Assembly (NCBI GenBank): GCA_033980235.1
Contig: CM067072.1
Span: forward strand, 15,416,933-15,480,932
DNA: 64,000 nucleotides
From: Diadema setosum
Lineage: Eukaryota; Echinodermata; Echinoidea; Diadematoida; Diadematidae
Direction: 5' to 3'
Each line of letters begins with the position of its first letter. Within the stretch, counting starts at the first letter, position 1. The position numbers and the translations under genes are program-made. Below are positions 22,418-33,765 of the stretch, piece after piece. A model generated the notes under the pieces. It saw nothing but the letters and a program-made list of their open reading frames with translations, did not search any database and was not told where the DNA came from.

Positions 22418-25400
22418 GGTCAATTCCAGCGTAACGGACATGACATTCAGACCACTTTTTTGTGATTCAAACCATCACACAGTGAAATTGGGAGTCTCCA
22501 AAAGATTCTAATTGAGTTTATCAGACACATTTAAGTATATGTAATGTACACAGAAAATTTCATGGAAATTTATGAAGTGGTTGGTGAGAAATTGCATTTT
22601 TAGCGAGCGTAACGGACATGACACTAAATGGACAAGGCATTTTGATCTACTTACCATTATGAAAATTCCTGTGAATTTTTGGATAAGATGCAGCTGGTTT
22701 TGGTCTTGATTAAACCTTTAGGTCATGCTTTACTCATAAAGTCCTAATTTAGAGTAGTTTTACTGTTCATTCTTTTTTAATAGTTTAAAATATTGCGTAA
22801 CGGACATGACACTTCGAGTGTAACGGACATGACAGTTTTGTCCACTTTTTGTAAGCTAAGAGAATTTTTTTATTACAAGGTATAGCAGATATTCAATTGT
22901 TGGCATAGTAAGGTTAGAACATAGGGACATACATCATAACTGCAATCATGTAATATTTCTTGTATTTATATCATTTTAGGAGGGTTAGTCTTTGTATATA
23001 TTTACAAAACAATGAAATATAAAACAAATTCTCTCCTGCACCAGCTAGCTAAAATTAGTGACAAATTTCCAGTTACTACCACCCACCATAGCAAAATAGG
23101 ACATATTACTATCTTATACTACGGTTATTTTTTTCTTAGTGGCCTAATATTTGATACTTAGTATTATACACTAGCGTAACGGACATGACACCCTTGTAAG
23201 GTGAACCATATTTTCACTTCTTTGTTTCAAAATAAAAAGATTAAAATAACTGCACACTGCTAACTACATTATGCTCTTGAACAAAACATCAAAAAGTCCT
23301 TTTATTGCAGGTTTCAGTGATCTAACAGCTACTCTAAAGCACATGAAGTACAATGCCCAGAGTACCACAATGGCATACATGTACAACACAGAAAACCATA
23401 TCTCCATATCTGCGGATAGGCAAAGAAAACAGAACGAACCAGATCTGTATGAAATGAATAGTTTGAATACAACATCATTAAAATGCACTCAGGATTGCAT
23501 CAACTTTTATGCAATGAAACAGGACCACAAAACTGTTTGGTACCATTATCAAATTAGTGTTATCATCTGAAATAAATAAGGTATGTAAATTTCATTTCTG
23601 CAAAGTTCTTTCATTTGGCATTAATGTCATCCTTGGAGTAGAATCATCCTCTGTTATCCAATCTTGGATAGACTATTGTAAAAACTTCCACTGCTAGTAC
23701 CAGTACTTTATCATTGTCAAAAAATGCTTTCTTTTTTTTTTGGCTAGAAGTGAATGATCATGCCCCTTTTTTTCTGAGAATTTTCACAACATATAATCCA
23801 TTTCCATGTAGAGTGGTCACCTGGGCAACAAAGTATATCTTGTTTTCTTCACGGCAAATTCAACTCGTACAAATTGTATAATCATTTTATCGCTTGCTTA
23901 GGCACTTCTTAAAGCCCAAACAAAGTTCTGGTATGCCTGCAAAAGTTGTCAAATTTGCTCCAAAATGTGAACGTATGCCTAGGAAATGTGCGGAATAACG
24001 CTGTAATAACAAGATATTCGATGGGTAAGGACGAAAATGGGATATATTAACCAAAAACATTCAGTCTCGGAACTTACCCGAACGGGGTCAGGCTAGACTC
24101 GGACTCGGGGATAACTCGGCCTCGCTTTGCTTGACGGCGGGATGAGTTGTACTGCTACTGGTTTTCCCTCTGGATTGTACAGTACTATGCATACGGGAGC
24201 GGCCTGTATAAACTACATTGTAGCGTTCTGGCTACTCGCAGTAATGGTCCGAGTTGTTACAACACGCGCATCAAAAACCTCTTTGGCGCGCATGCAAAAT
24301 TAGTGTGCGCCTCTCAAGCACCTCTAAAAACAATCAAAGACAATTGATAAACAACAACAAAAACTTCAAAGACCGCGCGTCTCAGCAACTGAGGTGATGT
24401 GCGTATTATAAAGCGTCTTTGCTAGTAGGCTTGAGGACCGCGCGCTGTCCATTTGTTTTGTACAGGATTAGCACGCACTTTCCTGTCTGCTCAGTAAGGC
24501 CTCGTTTGGCCTGTGCCCGTAGTATTATAGAGTACTGATGAACATGGCGATCACGAACTGTGTGTAAATTGTCTGAAATAGGGTTGAGTTTTCCCTGAGA
24601 CCGAGTTAGTCTGGAGCCTTCTGGAATAAAAGTCGGTTTACCGACTTTTATTATTTTTCTCAAAATACTCCAAAACGACTCATCATTCCGGCAAACCGCT
24701 TCAGCCAGGTAAGTTTCTTTGTAGACTCTTTAGATATATTGCAAGCAAATATGAAATGGTGCCAGACGGGTTCTCAAGCCCTTACCAGAACTTAGTTTTC
24801 ACTTTAAGGCTTGCCAGAGTGGTGTACTGGTTACGTTATTCTCACCAGTTTGTGAGTAGGACTTTTTGAAATACCGGATGCTTTCCCTACCGACTGGTTG
24901 TAAATGATTATACAGTGTACCTTTCAGTGGATAAACATCTTCTCATAGCATCTCAAAATTGTGCTTCTTGTACGATGTTGTGCTCTGTCATATATACAGT
25001 ATATCCCTTGGCATAGAGGTACATCTAGTTTAGTTGTATTGATGAAATGGATAGGCAGCATTCAGACCGACTTTCTCTGATGATAGAGCTACATGTACTG
25101 TCAACACGCTTAATAAAGCAAACAATTCCATTCTCAGCCCTCTTGGCAAGTGATATCTCATTAACGTGCCACTGAAGGTGTGGATTTATAGAGTCATAGA
25201 GATGAGAGAGGTACATGTATGGATGCAGCACCAACTTTTTTTTTTTTATGAGGCAACACCATCATTGAAGACATTGATGCTGGTGACATTTGGATTCTTT
25301 GTTGTTGTATCATCAGTGATCATGCTCATTGGATGCACGAGGATCCATTTGTGCAGGAGTTCCTGGCTGTTGTGTTGACTCCATGGCAGATATGTGTTAA

Positions 25401-26326
25401 ATGTGGTCTACAATGTACTTATATGTAGAAAGTGCTCATTTTAAGTATTGATGGGAAGGCCAACAGTGAAAACTCCATTGTCTAAATACTCCTTGGAATG
25501 ACAGCTGCTGTTTATCAGTCAGGATTACAAGAGGTGGGAATGGATCAAACCGGTGTAACAGGGTAGCAAGATCATCTAAAATCAACAGTCAGTGGCAGAA
25601 AGCAAAGTCTGCTTGTTTTTGTTTTATTAAGTGATGTGCAGACTTAATCATTTACTCAAGTATAGAAATGTCCTACTATCCTCAAGCAATTAAAACTAAT
25701 CACTACCCTGTTTCAATGGGCCACAGTGTTATTTCTGCCACTTGTCTAATATGAGGTGTCATGTCCGTTACGCAAAGTGTCATGTCCGTTACGCCATTTA
25801 CAGGAAAACTAGAGGTGGTATAGAAAAGTGGTTTTCACACATGCAAGGGGATTCAATCCTAACATAGAAAATGAATTTGCAGCAACTTTACACTAATTTC
25901 CTCTTGGCTATGAAAACTTATAGTAAAAAACGTAACGGACATGACGCTTCAAATGTTATAGAAATCACACAACTTTGAGGATCAATGGGTCATAAACTGA
26001 TGAATGCTAAGGAAGTTGGTTGTGATTTTCCGTTGATATATACACTGGACTATAGTTTAAAAGGTGAACAAGGCCTCTAGGACATATCCGGCCTTCTTTA
26101 GAGACAGGAACACTAAACTCTTCAAAAATAGCCAAATTTTTGCGTCATTGCAACGCTTCATACAGTATTTTCAATGACTGAGAAAAATACAAAATTTTGT
26201 ATTAACAAAGATGCGACTAGTGAAAAATGAAAATATATATGTTACTTTCTTAGAATATTTGAGAACTTAAGTGAAACTCAAAACTTCATTTTTTCACCAA
26301 AGTGAACATTTCTCATGGAATTGCCC
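22418..26326. mobile_element. Element A: 3.9-kb transposon with eight GCGTAACGGACATGACA motifs
   Basis: The ends GGTCAATTCCA (22418) and TGGAATTGCCC (ending 26326) are 11-bp inverted repeats with one mismatch, flanked by ACTT on both sides (22414-22417 and 26327-26330). Inside, a 15-17-base motif occurs eight times: forward at 22429, 22607, 22795, 22818 and 23174; reverse at 25757 and 25778; forward at 25931. The 22795/22818 copies form a direct pair and 25757/25778 an inverted-orientation pair. There is no transposase reading frame. It fills most of NDUFAF2 intron 3 (between exons 3 and 4) and carries a nested TTAA element. I cannot assign a known superfamily. Confidence 0.78.
23913..24803. 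mobile_element. TTAA-flanked element nested in element A, 891 bp
   Basis: TTAA is at 23909-23912 and 24804-24807. The ends AGCCCAAACAAAGTTCTGGTA and the reverse complement of the right end, AGTGAAAACTAAGTTCTGG, share about 16 of 21 bases. The interior (about 24060-24450) is unusually CG-rich compared with its surroundings. No transposase was seen. Confidence 0.75.
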
Positions 26327-26960
26327 ACTTGCTAGTGTGTGTGGAAGGAATATGAAGAATCTCCTTGATGTAAAAATTATGTATGTCAAAATAGAAGTTT
26401 GAATTGCACCTTGAGATGAGGTGCATAGAGTTAAGCCTTGAGGCATGCCAGATGACACAACAGCTACGAAACCTGATACAATAATGATGGTTGCTGTTAC
26501 ATTTTGATAGAGCATCTTTCTTTCAGGTCATAATGGGCAAAAAATTTTGTATCAGATCATGTCGAATATAAATCACTAATAATGCCATTCTCATCATATT
26601 TGTGTTTTACAGAGTAAGCGCATTTAAACAGGAAAGTAATAAAGTCTGCAGCATTTCACAGAAAAGTACAAAACCACTCCTAAACATTCTTATGGCATTT
26701 CACATGAAAGTGCTGATAGCATTTCAAAATAAAAATTTTTTAAGTATCGCTGCAGTATAAGCCATACTGTGGGGATTCTATGGCAGGAGGTGTTTTGTTA
26801 CTGAGGCTACTGAAGTGTAACAACAGGGAGAGAAATTCACGGGGAACTCCTCGACTACCCTGTACATGAAACAATGGTGACAGAACTAATGAGAGACAAC
26901 AGGTCCTGATGGTCCATGATGAGGATGAAAGTGCACACATCTGTGAATTCTGCCAAATAC

Positions 26961-27076
26961 CTCTTTATCTTTGCGCTCCACCTCTGCAGCCCGAGCCTTG
27001 ATGATCCTGGTCTTTTTCTCTCTCATGGCTATTTCCTCCTCAGTTGGTGGGTCTTTTCTTTTACCCCTGACCCAAG
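26961..27076 (-). CDS. NDUFAF2: NDUFAF2 exon 3
   Basis: Encodes WVRGKRKDPPTEEEIAMREK then a Lys/Glu-rich helix to VERKDKE, matching the vertebrate segment WIRRTRKTPPTMEEILKNEK. The acceptor is CCCTTCAG and the donor GTATTTGG. The leading CT completes the Ala codon of the E-W-E-A-W motif begun in exon 2. Ends in phase 0. Confidence 0.95.
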
Positions 27077-27510
27077 CTGAAGGGGCAAAAGGATTTTGAT
27101 AGAAAGGCAAGAGATGAAATAAAACAAAAAATGGGGGAAGAATACAAGATTATTTCATAACCATGATTTCATTATCAACACATGATTTGCACCAATTCTG
27201 AAATTTATCCAAGAAGGTCTGTGATCGGTGGCCTGTGATGAGGGGGAATACTTACGTGTACATGTAGTAATGATACAAATACAAACTACATGATACACAG
27301 TGTACAATTTATCACTGTCATTCTCAATGTATGATGCTACAATACAGTGTAGTTCATAGTTTCAGATTAACAACAGGAAAAAAAAAAACAGGAAAAACCC
27401 CTGTGTAGACAAAAAGGACTTACACAAATCACTGTCATATGGAAAGCAAACTTGGGGTAGGGATAGCACAAACTAAATCAGCAGAGTTTTCCTAGATTAA
27501 TAGCATGAAA

Positions 27511-27886
27511 GGGACTGGACAGTACTGGTTGAGGTGGGGATTCATGTTTATAACATTCCTAAGTGAGATAATGAGAAACCTCTTAATAAACATGAAAGAA
27601 CATGTAATTCTAAGAAGGATTCAACATTCATTTGATGAAAATTGGTTTTCAAATGGCCAAGATATCAAAAAAAAGTGGTAATGATAAAAGGCGACAGGCC
27701 ACGCCTTTTATTAGGATCTCTTTGTTTCACCTTGTTTTTGGATATCTCAGCCATTTCAAAACCAATTTTCATCAAATAAACTTTTGATACCCCTTAGAAT
27801 TGCATGCTCTTTGACATCTCATAGAGTGGTTTCTGAATATCTTGCAAAACATTAAAAGCTAAATCCTCACCTCAACCAGAACTGTC
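27511..27886. mobile_element. Foldback MITE of the GACTGTACAGTTCTGGTTGAGG family, copy 1
   Basis: The ends GGACAGTACTGGTTGAGGTG and CACCTCAACCAGAACTGTC are inverted repeats. The internal arms TTTGATGAAAATTGGTTTTC and GAAAACC-type complement, ending TTTCATCAAATAAAC, are shared with the copies at 41888 and 45407. A TTAA flank is not preserved here. Confidence 0.8.
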
Positions 27887-27930
27887 AAATGTAAGTAGAC
27901 AGTCAGTGAAAATGCTCCTGGAATTGTTAC

Positions 27931-28017
27931 CTTCCCACTCGATTGGCACCATCCCTGCTTCATACTCAAAGTGGCTGACTGAGGATTCGACGCTTCGTCT
28001 TGCCTTCATTTGTTCAC
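27931..28017 (-). CDS. NDUFAF2: NDUFAF2 exon 2
   Basis: Encodes EQMKARRSVESSVSHFEYEA then GMVPIEWE, equivalent to the vertebrate REKRIVE...DYEAGDIPTEWEAW segment, the core of the NDUFA12-like fold. The acceptor is CTCTTGTAG and the donor GTAACA. Both boundaries are phase 1. Confidence 0.95.
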
Positions 28018-28534
28018 CTACAAGAGGATATGGTGCAATGCACAGAATATGTTCAATTTCACAGCAGTACATATTGAATCTCAACTCCACTTAAAAGAGC
28101 TCCCTTTCAGTTTCAAAGCTTGTGTCACCACCCGCACCAAGGTTTGACCTCCCGTGCCAAGGTTCGACTGTGCACAAAAGCATATAGATCTAGATTTCTA
28201 CATGTAGCAAGCAGTCAAATTTTGGACGGAATTATGGTCGAATTAGGGCAAGTCTCGCCATCACACTTTGGTTCCATATTGATTGAATATAAAATTTAGC
28301 TTGCCTCGACTCAAACAATAGAAATACCATTATGAAAAGTAAACAGTGTTACTTTATGTAGATCTATAATCTATGCAGTTTAGGCATTACACACAATTTT
28401 GATGGCAATGATGCATCACTATTAATGTGTGAATTATCATTGTTCAGCCTGGGCCCTGGCATATTGATAACAATATCAAATACACTGGCTGTGTACACAA
28501 GAAAATTAAGTGAGTTTGACATCCCTTTCATTAA

Positions 28535-29431
28535 AGGCAGTGTATACAACCACACGCGTGTGTCTTTACCATCCAGCCACACGAGTGTGGTTGTAGCCAT
28601 GGCCCTGGTTGCTGGATACAGCCACACTCGTGTGTAATGTACATTCACACACACGAAGAAGCTTTTTATTGCGTAGCGGGAATGTTTGTGGCCGGCCACA
28701 TCAACACACGATCATGCACCACCGCAAAGCGGTGAACATGAACCTGCCTCCTAGATTAATCCCATTTAATATAATATTATCACACTATCTAGACAAATTT
28801 ACCTTTTTTCATATTTAACTTTATTCTCAATTTCTTGATTTGATGAGGTGAATTTAAAGTTACAATTGATTTTAATACATTGTGTCGTTATTGAGACTTC
28901 GCCTTCGTTCGGGTACTAATCGCGCATCCACGATCCAGCGTACGCAGGCAGCCGGCGCACGGGTCCGGGTCCCTGCTGGGGCGGGTGGCCGGCACAACTG
29001 CGCTGGCCGGCTAGGCTGCAGCTGCCCTGAGCGATCGCTAGCACACCACCAGCAGTTTAGCGATGCCAATCCAAAGTCCCCCAATTTAGCGGCAGTTGTA
29101 ACTTTGCTATTAATTCTAAACCCATATCAAACAAACACGATGAGAATGGAGCGAAAAATTTATTTGTAAAATAACAATAATAAAAGGTATGAAAATGAGG
29201 TTACTTTCATCACTTTGTGAGCAAGCTGATCATGATTGTGTGGCGTTAACGTGTTTGACATGCACGCACGGTGATCATCTTCTCCGTACCGTGTGTGTAT
29301 CCCATAGAGCTGTATTACATGTGCATTACACACGAGTGTGGCTGTATCCAGCGACTCTGGCCATGGCTACAACCACACTCGTGTGGCTGGATGGTAAGGA
29401 CACACGCGTGTGGTTGTATACACTGCCTTCA
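28535..29431. mobile_element. TTAA-flanked element with ACACGCGTGTG termini, 897 bp
   Basis: TTAA is at 28531-28534 and 29432-29435. The inverted ends GGCAGTGTATACAACCACAC and their complement run about 100 bp inward and contain internal palindromes (CACACGCGTGTG, CCACACGAGTGTGG, GCCATGGC). The middle (about 28890-29045) is a GC-rich block that has no visible relationship to the rest. It lies in NDUFAF2 intron 1. No transposase. Confidence 0.82.
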
Positions 29432-29683
29432 TTAAAATAAGGATTTTATTTTTTCTTATTATTATTATCTAAGTTTTGTTCATCCATTCTAGTATTATAG
29501 TATGGGGTCATACAAATCATCACTCATCAGCTCACACTAACCATGTTACACTACCATGACTACAGAACTACAGTGGTGTTACACTACAGCTCTCTGTAGC
29601 TGACTGAATACATGTATCAACCTCACAGTCACACTGCTGGCACTGCACTGTGTCCTCAGCTGACCTCAGTTTTGCTTACTTAC

Positions 29684-29795
29684 CTAGGGCATTTGTCGTA
29701 CTTGGGATTTCATAATACTTGTTTCCCAGCTTATCAACGCCTACCAGAATCTTCGCCGGTTTTGAAGACCTGAACAGAGCTCTAACAAAATTCAT
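29684..29795 (-). CDS. NDUFAF2: NDUFAF2 exon 1 (complex I assembly factor 2)
   Basis: Encodes MNFVRALFRSSKPAKILVGV then DKLGNKYYEIPSTTNAL, matching the family motif GTD-FGNKYYYIPQ. NDUFAF2 (B17.2L, mimitin) is a paralogue of the complex I subunit NDUFA12 and acts in the mitochondrial matrix as a late assembly chaperone of complex I. The five exons (112, 87, 116, 61 and 104 coding bases) sum to 480, giving 159 residues; the human protein has 169. The Met at 29795 is the only reasonable start, and the donor is GTAAGT. The gene is head to head with ERCC8. Confidence 0.95.
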
Positions 29796-30409
29796 GTTTT
29801 TCTCTCCCTAGGACCTTCCGCTGATTGGGATGGAGGATGTGCGTGTCAATACGTTTGTGTTCAGGATCCAGCAACATACACTGTAATCATACACTGTAAT
29901 TATAATGCACGGAGATAGACTGACAGTCTAGATTGCATAATTGCGTAAGGGCTGCGCAAGGTATTGGCACGTTCAATCAAATGTTACAACTTTTGAATTT
30001 TTTTTTTCACCATCAATTCATTAATATATCTATAAGAATGAATAAATAAAATATATGGTTGTTAAATTTACTTATAGGTTGAATAACTTTGATATAAATT
30101 GAAAATGACCAAATCAAAATCTAAATCGAGAATGCACTTTACATTATACGGACCAGACTAATATGGCGACTTACACGAAACTTTTGGCAGAAAGGGCATC
30201 CTGATCCTGCTTGTAGTGTGAGTGGTGCAAGTGCTAGTGTGAGGTCTGCGTCTACCACAAAAGAAAATGCAGAATTAAATTTACCTCATCCGAACGAGAC
30301 GAACTGACAAAAGGCATGAGAGCCGTACCAGATTCTTGTGACTACACTACTTGAAGGGAATTCTGAGAAATTAATCGCCGTGAACGGTGAACACTGGTGA
30401 AAAAGCACC
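29796..30409. promoter_or_regulatory. Head-to-head intergenic region of NDUFAF2 and ERCC8
   Basis: Only 614 bases separate the two start codons, which are transcribed away from each other. The segment must hold both 5' UTRs and both promoters, so a shared bidirectional promoter is likely. No TATA box stands out. The human genes have the same divergent arrangement. The transcription starts cannot be set from sequence alone. Confidence 0.7.
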
Positions 30410-30582
30410 ATGTTGAATGTCCTCACGGAGAGGAGCCGTGGAAATCTGCGGCCAAGTCAAATTCAGCGTGCCGAAGCTACCCGACGAACGTTCCGACTGC
30501 AGCTGAGCAAGCATCGCGATGTCCAGCGCATTCACGCCAGTGGAATCAACTCATTGGATATTGATCCCGTAGAGAATAAATA
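30410..30582 (+). CDS. ERCC8: ERCC8 (CSA) exon 1
   Basis: Encodes residues 1-57, starting MLNVLTERSRGNLRPSQIQR and ending GINSLDIDPVENK. QRAEATRRTFRLQL matches the N-terminal helical DDB1-binding segment of vertebrate CSA (RRAESTRRVLGLEL), and VQRIHASGINSLDID starts the first WD40 blade. ERCC8 is the substrate-receptor subunit of the CUL4-DDB1 ubiquitin ligase that acts with CSB on stalled RNA polymerase II in transcription-coupled repair. The nine exons sum to 1224 bases, 407 residues (human 396), and encode seven WD blades. The exon ends in phase 2 at TA before GTAAGA, and exon 2 supplies C to complete Tyr. Confidence 0.96.
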
Positions 30583-31671
30583 GTAAGAAACAAGCCGCGC
30601 CGCTGGCTATTTAAATTTATGAATTTAATTCATAAAGTTAAAGAAAAGGTTGATGTCGATAACGCAACACCCGCGTACCGGCCCACGCCACGGGCACGAT
30701 GTTAATGTCAGTAGATCTTGCAGTGATCTTAGAGTTAACATAGCATAGTAAACTAAACAAAATACAGAGCCTGTAGATTGCTCTTTTCTACCAGCTACAC
30801 TAATTCCAGACCATGGTCATGATGGTATGCCTTCTAATGTTAGATGACCCGATTGCGATGTGAAAGGTGAAACCAACAATATTTGTGATGTCATTTAGAT
30901 TAGAATATGAACTTATGAAGATCCACATGAAAAATCAAGACAAGGGAATTCTGAGTACGAAAATTCTTTACCTAGGTCCTGGACAGTGGAACATGGAAGA
31001 TCACTCACTGACATAATAATAGTATAATACTGTTCTACCTTCTACTGTATATTATTCTTGCTCCTCCTGGGGGCATGGAGACATGTATATGAAAATATTT
31101 GAAAAACTTTTCTCAAGCTCAATTTTAACATTAACAAATAAGGATGTGTAAGTGTATTTGAAAGACGATAAAGTTTTTTTTTTTACATTTCTTGTATATT
31201 TTCTCTATATTATTCATCGTTTTTATGTCAGAGGATGATGCAAATTTTCTATCTATGGCAACTAAAGGGGCATGGGGAAAAAAATTGCATGAATTCATAT
31301 TTATAACTATGTTCAAGCTTTAACGGTTTGTTTGATTATGCCCAACTTTTGCTTTAAAAGTTGGGATTTTTTTCATTAATATTCGTAGGGCCTACATTTA
31401 TTCAATCCACAATCTTTAATCCTCGTAAACTCCAAGAGGTGTCTATTTGCCACTTTTTTTTCTTTCTTTGACAACATTTTTTTTTTTTTTTTAGGTACCA
31501 TAGTGAAACTGAAAATCATTTATTTTGTTTCAAAATATTTCAAGAAATGCAGCAGAATGATCTGGCAACTGAATGCAAGAATTTCAATGCAGACAAAAAA
31601 ATTTTGGAGCTCTTGCCTAATTTATATTAAATGTCACCAGAACAATTTTACATGTACAAGGTAATCTAATA
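30583..31671 (+). other. Start of ERCC8 intron 1
   Basis: CpG-containing for the first 200 bases, then AT-rich. No exon is seen. The intron as a whole is 13.8 kb and is filled by the elements listed below. Confidence 0.6.
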
Positions 31672-32605
31672 CAGTTGAACCTCTATTATCCGGCCTCCCT
31701 TTATCCGGATCTCTCTATTATCCGGACGCAATCTCGCCATGATTTTTTTAATCTTTTTTTAATAATTACGGGAGGAAAGGGGGATTCCCAACGGATACAT
31801 TTCTTAATAATTATTTAGGTAAATCATCCCAAGAATTTATAAAAGAAAATGATTTCATTCTTGCAAACACGAACCTCTATTTTGGGGTCTGTTACTGTGT
31901 GTAACAATGAAAAGGTTGCAGTATACACATTACTACATGTGGTACTACAATGGGCTACATCAGTACACGTGTACATGTGTATGTATAGTAAGGGTACTAG
32001 GTCTCGCGCAGGGACGTAATGATCGCGCATAGTGCAACTGCGTATAGCAAGCGATATTACGCGTAGTTGTAAGCGCAAAATTTGCCGATACGCCCATGGA
32101 ATAAACATACCTGACCTACCGCTCAACATGAGAAGGAAGCAGCTAAGAAATTTTGATTTCCAACAAATTTTCCACTAAATTTCCAATTTTTTACCTTGTA
32201 CAAACCTACCTTCCCTTAAAATCTGTTCTAAGGATGTTGTAGCCTAGACGTGTCGTCTCGCTTGTCTCGTTCGTAGTCGATAGAATTCGTAATTTGTTCG
32301 ATCGATCGTTTACCACGTGACGTCATCATACACAAGAACAATGTATGCTGCCAGCTACGCTGAAATACTATTAATAAATGTTGTTTTAAGTCAAATTTTA
32401 ACACAACGATTATAATGTTACAAAGGAATAAATATTTCAGTCTATCGAAGTTGAAGTGTGATTTCAATTTGAATTTGCTTGTGATTTCTTGCGCTAACTT
32501 GTGATATATTTGTGACAGGTGAGGGCCATAATGATACTGAAGAAAACAACTTAGATGAGAGTGTGACAAGTGGGTGACGAAAATGAGAGGGTGACGAATG
32601 GGTAA

Positions 32606-32614
32606 GCACACACA

Positions 32615-32648
<34 letters not shown>
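32606..32648. repeat. CA microsatellite
   Basis: Nearly pure CA dinucleotide run. Confidence 0.95.
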
Positions 32649-32652
<4 letters not shown>

Positions 32653-32779
32653 ATATGTTCATATTCTACTTTTTTCCATTTTATATTACATGTATATTAT
32701 TGGTTAAAGTGATTAGAAATATTGTAAGAAAACTTTATAAATGAAAATCATTAACGATTTATGAAAATATCAATGATAA

Positions 32780-32885
32780 AAATAATGATAATAATTAAGA
32801 ATGATAAAATGAGATGATGGTGGTGGAAGTGATAATAATAATAAAAATGATAATGATGATGATGGTGGTGATAATAGTAATAATG

Positions 32886-32924
<39 letters not shown>

Positions 32925-33010
32925 CATATAACAATAATAATAATAATAATAATGATAATAATAATAATAATAATAACACATACATTTGTATAATAATAAT
33001 AACAATAATA
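32780..33010. repeat. ATA/ATG trinucleotide microsatellite
   Basis: Long interrupted AAT, GAT and GGT trinucleotide repeats. The Tyr-rich and Leu-rich minus-strand frames here are artefacts. Confidence 0.95.
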
Positions 33011-33615
33011 TACACAAGTTAGGTAAAACTGCTGTTGCTTAACAGGGACAAATTTAATATCAAGTGAAAAAATATTCTACGAAAGCCGGAGCACGTTCCG
33101 CCGCAGAGGGGCAGACACTTTCACGCATGAAACTACAGAGGGCAGCTGCGCGATCTTTACATACCCCGAGAAATTGAACGCATAAAAAAAAGTCCGACAT
33201 GCAAACGGCGACAGCGCACTACTCCGTGATCGCATTATCAGGAGATTCTGGGAGGTGATTTTTCTGCATTTTCGTGATATTCATTGAGAAATTCAGGTAC
33301 GATTATGGCATAACTTCTATTATAAGAGCATTTCAAATTTTCGTGCGCGATATCTAGACCCCTCAACCATACATTGTATATGTAGACTCTACATGTATAA
33401 AGCATTGAGTCTCCCGTATCCGGCCAAATCCCTTATCCGGACGAGCCCCGGTCCCGACTTGTCCGGATACGAGAGGTTCAACTGTATAGACATACATATA
33501 GTATACTAGATAAACAACCATATCAAGTGAAACTGCTAGTGTATATCCAGTGGGTGCTTTTTACTGAATAACTTCATTCTCCCAGTATAGAAAAAGTGAA
33601 AAGGGATTACAAAAT

Positions 33616-33765
33616 ACAGGACACTCGCATTAAAACGAACATGGTTATAACAACATTTGTTACAACAAAGTAAAACTTCCAAGTCCCAGCATTATTAATA
33701 AAGTCTATGGTGCAAAATTCACATTGATCTAAACGAAAGAGAATTGCTCTTCCCATAGATTTTTA
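33616..33765. mobile_element. Truncated pogo-like MITE fragment
   Basis: Begins TACAGGACACTCGCATTAAA then ACGAAC-GGTTATAAC, related to the elements at 19036 and 48081. The right end is lost against the next repeat. Confidence 0.55.

Larger units (their letters stand above)
31672..33484. mobile_element. pogo/Tigger-like element, 1.8 kb, non-coding
   Basis: TA-flanked inverted ends CAGTTGAACCTCTATTATCC and GGATACGAGAGGTTCAACTG, with repeated TTATCCGGA blocks just inside both ends. It contains a CA microsatellite (32606-32648) and a TAA/TGA-type microsatellite (about 32830-33010). No transposase frame survives, so it is a non-autonomous or gutted Tc1/mariner-superfamily element. Confidence 0.85.

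Noticed and set aside
32751..33017. Tyr-rich and Leu-rich minus-strand frames
   Set aside because: Produced by the trinucleotide microsatellite.
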